A DNA stretch of 64,000 nucleotides from Brevundimonas sp. NIBR10 (GTDB lineage Bacteria > Pseudomonadota > Alphaproteobacteria > Caulobacterales > Caulobacteraceae): contig NZ_CP115464.1 of assembly GCF_027912515.1 (NCBI RefSeq), positions 3,821,501 through 3,885,500 of the forward strand, read 5' to 3'. The notes beneath the pieces are model-generated. The model was not told the DNA's origin. It saw only the letters and a list, made by a program, of their open reading frames with translations, and ran no database searches. The translations under genes and the position numbers were made by a program. This document shows positions 57,183 through 64,000 of the stretch, piece after piece (the first letter of the stretch is position 1; each line of letters opens with the position of its first letter).

Positions 57183-59624
57183 ATGTCTACATCCCTCCCC
57201 GCCCTTCGGACCGGCCTTCTGGCCGCGGTGTCGACGGTCGCGATCTGCTACGCCGCGCCCGCGCTGGCCGATGTCGCCGCGCCTGAATCCGCGCCGACCG
57301 CGCCCGTCGCCGAACTCACCCCGCCGGAGGACGCGCCCCAGTCCACGCTTGACCCCGGCTTCGCCTCGCTCGGCGACATCGTCGTCACTTCGCGGCGGCG
57401 CGAGGAACGGGCCCAGGACGTGCCGATCGCCCTGACCGTCATCAACGAAGAACTGCTGAACCGCACCGGGGCCTACAACGTCGGCCAGGTCACCCAGCTG
57501 GCCCCCAGCGTCCAACTGCTCAGCCCCAATGCCAGAAACACCGCCATCACCATCCGGGGCCTGGGGGCCAGTTACGGCCTGGCCAACGATGGGCTGGAAC
57601 AGGGCGTCGGGATCTATATCGATCAGGTCTATTACAGCCGCCCGGCCACGGCGACGCTGGACTTCGTCGACATCGACCGGATCGAGATCCTGCGCGGGCC
57701 GCAGGGGACGCTTTTCGGCAAGAACACCACCGCCGGTGCCCTGAACATCACCACCCGCGCGCCCTCCTTCACCCCCGATGCCCAGGGCGAAGTCACCATC
57801 GGCGACTACGGCTTCCTCCAGGCCAAGGCCTCGATCTCCGGTCCCCTGATCGACGACAAACTGGCCGCGCGCCTGTCCTTCGTCTCGACGCGGCGCGACG
57901 GCTTCCTAGACAACGTCACGGTCGGCCGCGAGCAGAATTCGCAGGATTCCATCAGCCTGCGCGGCTCGCTGCTGTTTCAGGCCACCGACAACCTGACCGT
58001 TCGCCTGTTCGGCGACTATTCGGACCAGACGCCGGATTGCTGCACCCAGCTGTATGTGCGGGTCGGGGATACGTCCAAGCCGGTGAACCTGCGTTTCCCG
58101 GCCCTGGCCGCCGGGCTGGGCTATGTGCCCGGCAGCACCAATCCCTATGACCGTATCGCCGACGTCGATGGGGCGATCGGTGCCGACCAGATCCAGCGCG
58201 GATTCTCCGCCATCGTCGATTACGACTTCGGCTGGGCCACCCTGACCTCGATCTCGGCGTGGCGGGCGTGGGATTGGCGGCCGGCCAACGACCGCGACTA
58301 CACCGCGCTCGACATCACGCGACAGTCGGCCAATCCGTCGGATCAGGACCAGTGGAGCCAGGAGTTCCGCCTGTCCTCAACTGGCTCGAATCGTATCGAC
58401 TGGACCGTCGGTGCCTATGCCTTCCATCAGGCGGTGGAGACCCACGGCGTCACCGAATACGGCCGCAACGCCTCCTACTGGCTGACCACGGTGAGCGTGG
58501 GCGGCGTGCCCGTCCCCGGCACCAACCCCGGTCTGCTCGATGGCTACACCGTGTTCAACGACAGCCGCATCGAGACGGACTCGCTCGCCGTCTTCGGCCA
58601 GTTCACCTGGAACATCACCGACCGGCTGCACCTGACGCCGGGCCTGCGCTACACCCACGAGGAAAAGAGCGGCGTCTATGCCTCGACCGTCAGCGGCGGC
58701 GGCCCGGGCACGGCCGCCGACCTGACACGGCGCCTCGGCGTCGCCCGGCCCCAGAGCTATGCCGCCGACATCTCGGACGGCGACCTGTCGGGCCAGGTGT
58801 CGCTGGCCTATGACGTCTCCGACGACGTCCTGGTCTACGGAAGCTATGCGCGGGGCTTCAAGTCGGGCGGCATCAACATGGCCGGCATCCCCAACCTGCC
58901 GAACGGCAGCCCGTCCCTGACCAACGCGACCGTCGAGCCCGAGGCGGTGACGACCTGGGAGCTGGGTCTCAAGACCCAGCTGTTCGACAAGCGGCTGACC
59001 GCCAACCTCGCCGCCTATCGCACCGACGTGGAGGACTATCAGGCCAACGTCGTCGACACCGGCCCCGGGGCCCTGCGCGGATACCTGGCCAACGCCGACA
59101 AGGTCGAGATCCAGGGCATCGAACTGGACGCCTTCGCCCGGCCGGCGGCCTGGATCGATCTCTACGGCAACGTCTCATGGACCGATGCCAGCTACGCCGA
59201 CTTCACCAACGGGCCCTGCCCGCTGGAACGGATCGGCACCAGCACCATCGCCTGCGACCTGTCGGGCAAGGAGCTTCCCGGCGTATCCCCTTGGGCCGGG
59301 TCGATCGGCGGAGAGGTCCACGCCGACACGAGGGCCCTCGGCCAATCCGGCGAGGCCTATTTCGGTGCCGACGCCAGCTATCGCTCGACCTACAACGCCG
59401 ACGCCTCGGTCTCCCGATACACCGAGATCGAGGGGTACAGCCTCGTCAACCTGCGCGCCGGCTTCCGGTCAGAAGCCGGCTGGGAGGCATTCGTCTTCGT
59501 CAAGAACGCGCTGGACGAGGACTATCTGCAACTGCTGACGGTCCAGGCCGGCAACTCGGGCCTCGTGCTCGGGACCCCGGGCGATCCCCGCACCGTGGGG
59601 CTGACCATCAGAGCGCGGTACTGA
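57183..59624 (+). CDS. TonB-dependent outer-membrane receptor
   Basis: An 813-residue receptor. Signal peptide MSTSLPALRTGLLAAVSTVA... cleaved near ALADV. A TonB box plus plug start is visible in GDIVVTSRRREERAQDVPIAL, with plug motifs TIRGLGASYG, VYYSRPATATLDF and DRIEILRGPQGTLFGKNTTAGALN. The barrel carries typical signatures (YGSYARGFKSGGIN, VTTWELGLKTQLF) and ends in aromatic LTIRARY. The sequence is like the large caulobacterial receptor family for plant-derived or aromatic compounds, but the substrate cannot be read. No partner genes nearby. Confidence 0.94.
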   Translation: MSTSLPALRTGLLAAVSTVAICYAAPALADVAAPESAPTAPVAELTPPEDAPQSTLDPGFASLGDIVVTSRRREERAQDVPIALTVINEELLNRTGAYNVGQVTQLAPSVQLLSPNARNTAITIRGLGASYGLANDGLEQGVGIYIDQVYYSRPATATLDFVDIDRIEILRGPQGTLFGKNTTAGALNITTRAPSFTPDAQGEVTIGDYGFLQAKASISGPLIDDKLAARLSFVSTRRDGFLDNVTVGREQNSQDSISLRGSLLFQATDNLTVRLFGDYSDQTPDCCTQLYVRVGDTSKPVNLRFPALAAGLGYVPGSTNPYDRIADVDGAIGADQIQRGFSAIVDYDFGWATLTSISAWRAWDWRPANDRDYTALDITRQSANPSDQDQWSQEFRLSSTGSNRIDWTVGAYAFHQAVETHGVTEYGRNASYWLTTVSVGGVPVPGTNPGLLDGYTVFNDSRIETDSLAVFGQFTWNITDRLHLTPGLRYTHEEKSGVYASTVSGGGPGTAADLTRRLGVARPQSYAADISDGDLSGQVSLAYDVSDDVLVYGSYARGFKSGGINMAGIPNLPNGSPSLTNATVEPEAVTTWELGLKTQLFDKRLTANLAAYRTDVEDYQANVVDTGPGALRGYLANADKVEIQGIELDAFARPAAWIDLYGNVSWTDASYADFTNGPCPLERIGTSTIACDLSGKELPGVSPWAGSIGGEVHADTRALGQSGEAYFGADASYRSTYNADASVSRYTEIEGYSLVNLRAGFRSEAGWEAFVFVKNALDEDYLQLLTVQAGNSGLVLGTPGDPRTVGLTIRARY

Positions 59625-59630
59625 AGGCTT

Positions 59631-59813
59631 CTCCTCCCCGTGCCGAAGGAATGGGGAGGTGGCGCGGCCCTCCTTCAGGGCCGTGACGGAGGGGGCGACA
59701 CGCTATCGAAAGTGAGGGCTTTCAAGCCCCTACAGGACAGACCGAGTTGCCCCCTCCGTCATGGCTCGAAGGCGAGCCGCGCCACCTCCCCATCGCTGCG
59801 CGACGGGGAGGAG
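59631..59813. repeat. Long inverted repeat overlapping the end of the Rrf2 gene
   Basis: Arms of about 65 bp flank a 50-bp loop. The best match is ATGGGGAGGTGGCGCGGC (59651-59668) with its exact complement at 59776-59793; CTCCTCCCCGT (59631-) pairs with ACGGGGAGGAG (to 59813), and TGACGGAGGGGGC with GCCCCCTCCGTCA. The right arm encodes the last 17 codons of the Rrf2 gene. It resembles the palindromic units at 12.9 and 28.2 kb in design, not in sequence. Confidence 0.85.
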
Positions 59814-60220
59814 AGCGTTCCCACCAGATCCGCCAGCGTCCGACGTTCCAGCACCTCCGCCAACGCATCCCGCCCCTCCAGCAGCACGAACCGAATCCGG
59901 CACGTCTCCACATCCGCGCAATCCTCGCACGCTTCGAACCGCGTCCGTGACGCGCACGGCGCGAGCGCTAGCGGCCCATCCGTCGCGCGGATGATGTCGG
60001 CGACCGAAATCTGATCCGCCGGCCGCGACAGGGCATAGCCGCCGGATCGCCCCCGCAGCGACACCAGCAACCCGTCCAGCTTCAACCGCAACAGGATGGA
60101 CTCCAGATACTTCCTCGGAGCCGACGCGGCCGTTGCGACCTCCAGGATCGAGGCGTGGCCATCTCGCTCGGCCAGCACCATCATCGCCCGCATGGCGTAT
60201 CGGGCGGTGTCCGACAGCAC
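59759..60220 (-). CDS. Rrf2-family regulator with iron-sulfur-type cysteines
   Basis: A 153-residue winged-helix regulator (GTG start, 4 bases after tdh). The helix-turn-helix covers about residues 1-65 (YAMRAMMVLAERDG, APRKYLESILLRLK, SLRGRSGGYAL). Cys89, 98, 101 and 107 in PCASRTRFEACEDCADVETC could bind an Fe-S cluster, as in IscR-type relatives. The last 17 residues (SSPSRSDGEVARLAFEP region) are encoded by the right arm of a palindromic repeat, so the C-terminus is a lineage-specific addition. As third gene of kbl-tdh-rrf2 it may sense redox or iron state and regulate threonine breakdown, but the target is unproven. Confidence 0.88.
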   Translation of the reverse strand: MLSDTARYAMRAMMVLAERDGHASILEVATAASAPRKYLESILLRLKLDGLLVSLRGRSGGYALSRPADQISVADIIRATDGPLALAPCASRTRFEACEDCADVETCRIRFVLLEGRDALAEVLERRTLADLVGTLSSPSRSDGEVARLAFEP

Positions 60221-60224
60221 GGCG

Positions 60225-61277
60225 TCAGGCGGCCTTCTGCCAGTCCAGCACGACCTTGCCCGACTGACCCGACTTCATCGCCGCGAACCCCTCGCGGTAC
60301 TGGTCGTACGCCAGCCGATGCGTGATCAGCGGTTCGAGGTCGAGGCCCGCCTTCAGCAGACCCAGCATCTTCCTCCAGGTCGTGAACATCTCGCGCCCAT
60401 AGACGCCCTTGATGGTCAGGGCCTTCAGGATGATGGCACCCCAGTCGGTCTCCATGGGTTTGGACGGAATGCCCAGCATGGCCAGGCCGCCGCCCATGAT
60501 CAGGGTGTCGACGCACTGTTTGAACGCGATCGGCGATCCCGACATCTCCAGCGCCACGTCGAACCCGACCTTGAGGCCCAGCTCCTTCATCACGTCGCGC
60601 AGATCCTCGCGCGATGTGTTCACGGTCCGCACGCCCGGCGCGACCTTCAAAGCCAGTTCCAGCCGATAGTCGTTGATGTCGGTCAGGACGACGGTGCGGG
60701 CACCGGCATGCCGCGCCACGGCGGCCGCCATGATGCCGATCGGCCCCGCGCCGGTGACCAGCACGTCCTCGCCCAGCAGGTCGAATTGCTGCGCCGTGTG
60801 AACCGCATTGCCGAACGGATCGAGCATGGAGGCCACCTCGTCCGACACGTCGTCGGGCAGTTCAATGACGTTGAACGCCGGCGCGACCACGAACTCGGCA
60901 AAGGCCCCCTGGCGGTTCACCCCGATGCCGCGCGTATGCGGATCCAGATGGAAATGCCCGGCCCGTGCGGCCTCGGAGTTCAGGTCGATGACATGGCCCT
61001 CGGCCGAGACCCGCTGGCCGATCTTCAGCGGCCGATGCACGTCTGACCCGACAGCGACGATCTCGCCACTGAACTCATGGCCCGTGATCATCGGCGTTGG
61101 CACATTCTTCTGGGACCACTCGTCCCAGTTCCAGATGTGGATGTCGGTGCCGCAGACGGCGGTGCGATGCACCCGGATCAGCACGTCCTCAGGCCCCGCC
61201 ACCGGGATCGGCGCATCGATCAGCTCCAGCCCCTCGACGGGACCGGTCTTGGCCAGGGCCTTCATGGTTTGCGTCAT
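60225..61277 (-). CDS. tdh: L-threonine 3-dehydrogenase
   Basis: A 350-residue NAD-dependent medium-chain dehydrogenase oxidising threonine to 2-amino-3-ketobutyrate. Catalytic zinc region: Cys42 in AVCGTDIHIWNWDEWS and GHEFSGE near residue 65. The NAD fold is TGAGPIGIMAAAVARHAGA. Where canonical Tdh has the four-cysteine structural zinc loop (CGHCRNC...C), this protein has GHVIDLNSEAARAGHFHLDP with no cysteine. Despite that, GIGVNRQGAFAEFV and DPFGNAVHTA match Tdh well. It overlaps kbl by one base (TGATG) and precedes the Rrf2 gene by 4 bases. Confidence 0.93.
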   Translation of the reverse strand: MTQTMKALAKTGPVEGLELIDAPIPVAGPEDVLIRVHRTAVCGTDIHIWNWDEWSQKNVPTPMITGHEFSGEIVAVGSDVHRPLKIGQRVSAEGHVIDLNSEAARAGHFHLDPHTRGIGVNRQGAFAEFVVAPAFNVIELPDDVSDEVASMLDPFGNAVHTAQQFDLLGEDVLVTGAGPIGIMAAAVARHAGARTVVLTDINDYRLELALKVAPGVRTVNTSREDLRDVMKELGLKVGFDVALEMSGSPIAFKQCVDTLIMGGGLAMLGIPSKPMETDWGAIILKALTIKGVYGREMFTTWRKMLGLLKAGLDLEPLITHRLAYDQYREGFAAMKSGQSGKVVLDWQKAA

Positions 61278-62467
61278 CAGATTACTCCCAACTCTTTACC
61301 GGCCTGTTTGAACGCCGCGACCGTCTGATCGATGTGGTCGAAGGTATGCGCCGCCGACATCTGCGTCCGGATCCTTGCAGCCCCCCTCGGCACGACCGGG
61401 AACGAGAAGCCGATCACATAGACCCCCAGTTCCAGCATCCGCGCCGCCAGATCCTGGGCCAGCTTGGCGTCGCCCAGCATCACCGGAATGATCGGATGCT
61501 CGCCGGGCAGCAGGTCGAAACCCGCCTCCGTCATCGCCGCCCGGTACCGCTGGGCATTGGCGGTCAGCTGCCCCCGCAACGCATCGCCCTCCGCCCCCTG
61601 CGCGATGCGGATCGCCTCCATCGAGGCCCCGCAGACGGCCGGTGCCAGGGCGTTGGAGAACAGATAGGGCCGCGCCCGCTGCTTCAGCAGTTGCACCACA
61701 GCGGATGTCGCGCAGATGAACCCGCCCATGGCCCCGCCCAGCGCCTTGCCGAACGTCCCGGTCAGGAAGTCGATCTCGACCCCATGATGCGCGAACGACC
61801 CCCGACCCTGCGGCCCCAGGAATCCCGTCGCATGGCAATCGTCGACCATGATCAGGGCGTCGTACCGGTCGGCCAGGGCCCGGATGTCCTTCAGCTTGGC
61901 GATATAGCCGTCCATCGAAAACGCGCCGTCGGTGGCGATGACGATGTCGCGCGCGCCGGCGGCCCGCGCCGCCTTCAGCTGGGTCTCCAGATCGTCCATG
62001 TCGGAGGTGGCGAACCGGTACCGCTTGGCCTTGCACAGCCGCACCCCGTCGATGATCGAGGCGTGGTTCAGGCTGTCGGAGACGATGGCGTCGGCCTCGC
62101 CGAACAGGGGCTCGAACAGCCCGCCGTTGGCGTCAAACGCGGCGGCGAACAGGATAGCGTCCTCGAACCCCAGATAGGCCGCGACCTGGGCCTCCAGTTC
62201 CTTGTGGATGTCCTGGGTGCCGCAGATGAACCGCACCGAAGCCGTGCCCGCCCCGCGCCGCGCCGTCGCCGCCCGCGCAGCCTCGACGATCCGGTCGTCG
62301 CCGGCCAGCCCCAGATAGTTGTTGGCGCAGAAGTTCAGGACCTTGCGTCCGCCGACCTCGATCACCGGACCCTGCCGGCTGGCGATCACCCGCTCGGGCT
62401 TGGTCAGACCCTGGCTGTCGATGTCGGCCAGTTCGGTGGAAACGCGATCATGAAAGGCGGTCGGCAT
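61277..62467 (-). CDS. kbl: 2-amino-3-ketobutyrate CoA ligase (glycine C-acetyltransferase)
   Basis: A 396-residue PLP enzyme that splits 2-amino-3-ketobutyrate with CoA into glycine and acetyl-CoA, consuming the product of Tdh. The PLP-binding lysine is in LTGTFGKALGGAMGGF near residue 244, and DDCHATGFLGPQGRG carries the conserved Asp-His pair. N-terminal FCANNYLGLAGDDRI is typical of alpha-oxoamine synthases. First gene of the kbl-tdh-rrf2 operon. Confidence 0.96.
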   Translation of the reverse strand: MPTAFHDRVSTELADIDSQGLTKPERVIASRQGPVIEVGGRKVLNFCANNYLGLAGDDRIVEAARAATARRGAGTASVRFICGTQDIHKELEAQVAAYLGFEDAILFAAAFDANGGLFEPLFGEADAIVSDSLNHASIIDGVRLCKAKRYRFATSDMDDLETQLKAARAAGARDIVIATDGAFSMDGYIAKLKDIRALADRYDALIMVDDCHATGFLGPQGRGSFAHHGVEIDFLTGTFGKALGGAMGGFICATSAVVQLLKQRARPYLFSNALAPAVCGASMEAIRIAQGAEGDALRGQLTANAQRYRAAMTEAGFDLLPGEHPIIPVMLGDAKLAQDLAARMLELGVYVIGFSFPVVPRGAARIRTQMSAAHTFDHIDQTVAAFKQAGKELGVI

Positions 62468-62546
62468 GGGGCCTCGGGCGATGGCTTGCGGAGGCTCTGC
62501 GGGTTACGCCGTTTTCAACGACGACGCCAGACGTCGCCGGCTCGCC

Positions 62547-63173
62547 CTAGCCACCGGCCCCATCCGACGCTGTCGCGCGGAACGGTCGCACGCGGATGCG
62601 CCCCCCACACGGCGCAAACGCCTGGGCCAGGGTCACCACGGACGTATCGCCAGGTGCAGCCACCCGTACCGTCGCCGCATCGGGGCAGGCCCGCTCGCCG
62701 ATCGCCTCATTGGGCACGACCGACCAGGCGATGTCGAAATAGGCCTTGGCCTGGGGCGCGAGCGTCACCGGCGTCGGCTCGGTGGCCCCGCCGAAATAGT
62801 TGCCCGGCTGCTGCTCTGCCCGGATCTCGGTCAGCGACCGCCCCTGCCCATCCAGCAGGGTGACGGTCGGATAGCCGTCCAGGCTGCACGGCTGAGCTCC
62901 GACATTCTGTGCCGCCAGCACCGCCACACGATTGCCCGCCCCCGCATCCCCGCCCTCGGCCGACAGCCTCAGCTGCCGGCTCCGGCATGCAGAAGCCCGT
63001 GGGCCGGTCTCGGAGGTCGTACCGTCCGGCACCGACATTGGCCGGGTCGGAGCCTGTGGCTCGGCTGCGGGCGCTTGAGCGACATGGATCGCAGCCGCCG
63101 GGTCTTGGTCACAGGCGCTCAGGTTGAGGGCGGCAGCGAGACCGACGAGGGTCATGGCTTCAATCGGACGCAT
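62547..63173 (-). CDS. DUF4232-like lipoprotein
   Basis: A 208-residue protein with lipoprotein signal MRPIEAMTLVGLAAALNLSAC (lipobox LSAC, Cys21), a Pro/Ala-rich linker, and a beta-rich domain with paired cysteines (ASACRSRQLRLS, AQPCSLDGYPTVTLLDGQG, GERACPDAATV, APCGGRIRV). The NVGAQPCSLDGYPTVTLLD motif is the signature of DUF4232 proteins of unknown function. Located between trhO and kbl on the same strand, with 79-bp and 42-bp gaps; co-transcription with trhO is possible. Confidence 0.75.
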   Translation of the reverse strand: MRPIEAMTLVGLAAALNLSACDQDPAAAIHVAQAPAAEPQAPTRPMSVPDGTTSETGPRASACRSRQLRLSAEGGDAGAGNRVAVLAAQNVGAQPCSLDGYPTVTLLDGQGRSLTEIRAEQQPGNYFGGATEPTPVTLAPQAKAYFDIAWSVVPNEAIGERACPDAATVRVAAPGDTSVVTLAQAFAPCGGRIRVRPFRATASDGAGG

Positions 63174-63215
63174 GGTTTCTTCCGGGCGGCTGGCCCGACT
63201 TAACGTCGTCCGCCG

Positions 63216-64000
63216 TCAAAGGGTCCGCCTGGGCGGCTGTCGCGCCGCCTCGCCGATGTGGGCCGCGCCGCGCCGGTCGGCGATCTCCATCTGGCGGCGG
63301 CGTTCGGCATAGCTAGCCTGCTGCTCCGGCGTCCGGTCGTCGAAACAGCGGTCGCAGCAGACCCCCTCGACGAAGCGCGACGAGGCCTGGCCCGCAGGAC
63401 TGACCGGCATCCGGCAACCGCGACAGAGCACGTGGTCGCCGACCGCGAGGCCGTGCCCGACCGAGACCCGCTCGTCGAAGACGAAGCATTCGCCGTGCCA
63501 CAGGCTCTGGGCCTCCGGTACCGTCTCAAGATAGCGCAGAATGCCGCCGTGCAGGTGGCGCACGTCGTCCACGCCATCCGCCTTCAGCAGGGCGCTGGCC
63601 TTCTCGCAGCGGATACCGCCCGTGCAGTACATGGCCACCCGGGTCGGTTTTCGCTCGGCGATCAGCGCCCGGCCCTCGGCCTCGAACCAGGCCGGAAAGT
63701 CACGGAAACCTGACGTGTTCGGCTGGACAGCGTGGGCGAAGGCCCCGATCTCTCCCTCGTAGGCGTTTCGGGTGTCGATCACCAGCGTGTCGGGATCGGC
63801 GATCAGGGCGTTCCAGTCCTCGGCGGCGACATAGGTGCCCGCCCCATTGGCCGGATCGATGTCCGGCCGACCCATGGTGACGATCTCGGCCTTCAGCCGC
63901 ACCTTCAGCCGATGAAAGGGCATGAGGTCCGCCCGGGCGTACTTGATCTCCGGCGCGGCGAGTCCCGGCTGGGCCCGGATCAGTTCCAGCACGGCCCCAA
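63216..64000 (-). CDS. trhO: tRNA uridine-34 hydroxylase TrhO (rhodanese-like, N-terminus off window)
   Basis: The visible 261 codons run to the window edge without a start that fits the family, so the first 60-80 residues are missing. The rhodanese domain shows IDTRNAYEGEIGAFAHAVQPNT and the active-site loop YCTGGIRCEKASA with the catalytic Cys, then LHGGILRYLE. The C-terminal zinc-binding cysteines follow (VLCRGCRMPVSP and GVCCDRCFD). TrhO makes 5-hydroxyuridine at the wobble position of some tRNAs using oxygen. A GTG near 63992 is internal by comparison with the family. Confidence 0.92.
   Translation of the reverse strand, partial: GAVLELIRAQPGLAAPEIKYARADLMPFHRLKVRLKAEIVTMGRPDIDPANGAGTYVAAEDWNALIADPDTLVIDTRNAYEGEIGAFAHAVQPNTSGFRDFPAWFEAEGRALIAERKPTRVAMYCTGGIRCEKASALLKADGVDDVRHLHGGILRYLETVPEAQSLWHGECFVFDERVSVGHGLAVGDHVLCRGCRMPVSPAGQASSRFVEGVCCDRCFDDRTPEQQASYAERRRQMEIADRRGAAHIGEAARQPPRRTL

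Noticed and set aside
62468-62546. Riboswitch (glycine or threonine) upstream of kbl
   Set aside because: The 79-bp gap is too short and shows no recognisable aptamer or terminator pairing.

Overview
The window is GC-rich chromosomal DNA with densely packed genes. It most likely comes from an alphaproteobacterium of the Caulobacteraceae, with Brevundimonas as my best guess. The reasons are the aroA-cmk-rpsA-ihfB order, an imuA-imuB-dnaE2 cassette behind an alphaproteobacterial LexA box (GAAC-N7-GAAC), a TIGR02300-type zinc-ribbon protein, TonB-dependent receptors, many secreted metallopeptidases, and palindromic intergenic repeats. No phage, transposase or CRISPR array was seen. All functions are inferred by reading the sequence; no searches were run.

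Left part (1-16 kb). A branched-chain amino-acid operon (ilvD-ilvC, minus strand) is preceded by a 50-codon leader rich in Leu/Val/Ile, a terminator hairpin and a competing antiterminator. This looks like a complete ribosome-mediated attenuator. Next come a secreted M1 peptidase with a small exported partner, a TetR regulator divergent from an RND efflux operon (adaptor, pump, outer-membrane factor) with paired operator-like sites between them, and a two-domain M16 peptidase.

Centre (16-40 kb). An ammonium assimilation operon (gltD-gltB-amtB) is followed by an ABC ATPase and a giant permease fused to an M1 aminopeptidase. Then come malate synthase G, a DUF1345 membrane protein, a serralysin-like RTX metalloprotease, tldD, small envelope proteins, a TraB/GumN-like protein and a TonB-dependent receptor. 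A 627-bp stretch without a protein gene holds tandem repeats, hairpins and a tRNA-Ala(GGC).

Right part (40-64 kb). The aroA-ridA-[higB-higA]-cmk-rpsA cluster carries a toxin-antitoxin pair placed without gaps inside a housekeeping operon. After it come ihfB, mscL, the SOS mutagenesis operon imuA-imuB-dnaE2, a peptide transporter with a large periplasmic insert, rlmJ and a second TonB receptor. The kbl-tdh threonine-catabolism operon ends in an Rrf2 regulator whose C-terminus is encoded by an intergenic palindrome. A DUF4232 lipoprotein and a truncated trhO close the window.

The most notable items are the ilv attenuator, the embedded toxin-antitoxin pair, the Tdh lacking its usual structural-zinc cysteines, the Rrf2/palindrome fusion, and the imuA/imuB overlap under a LexA-type promoter.
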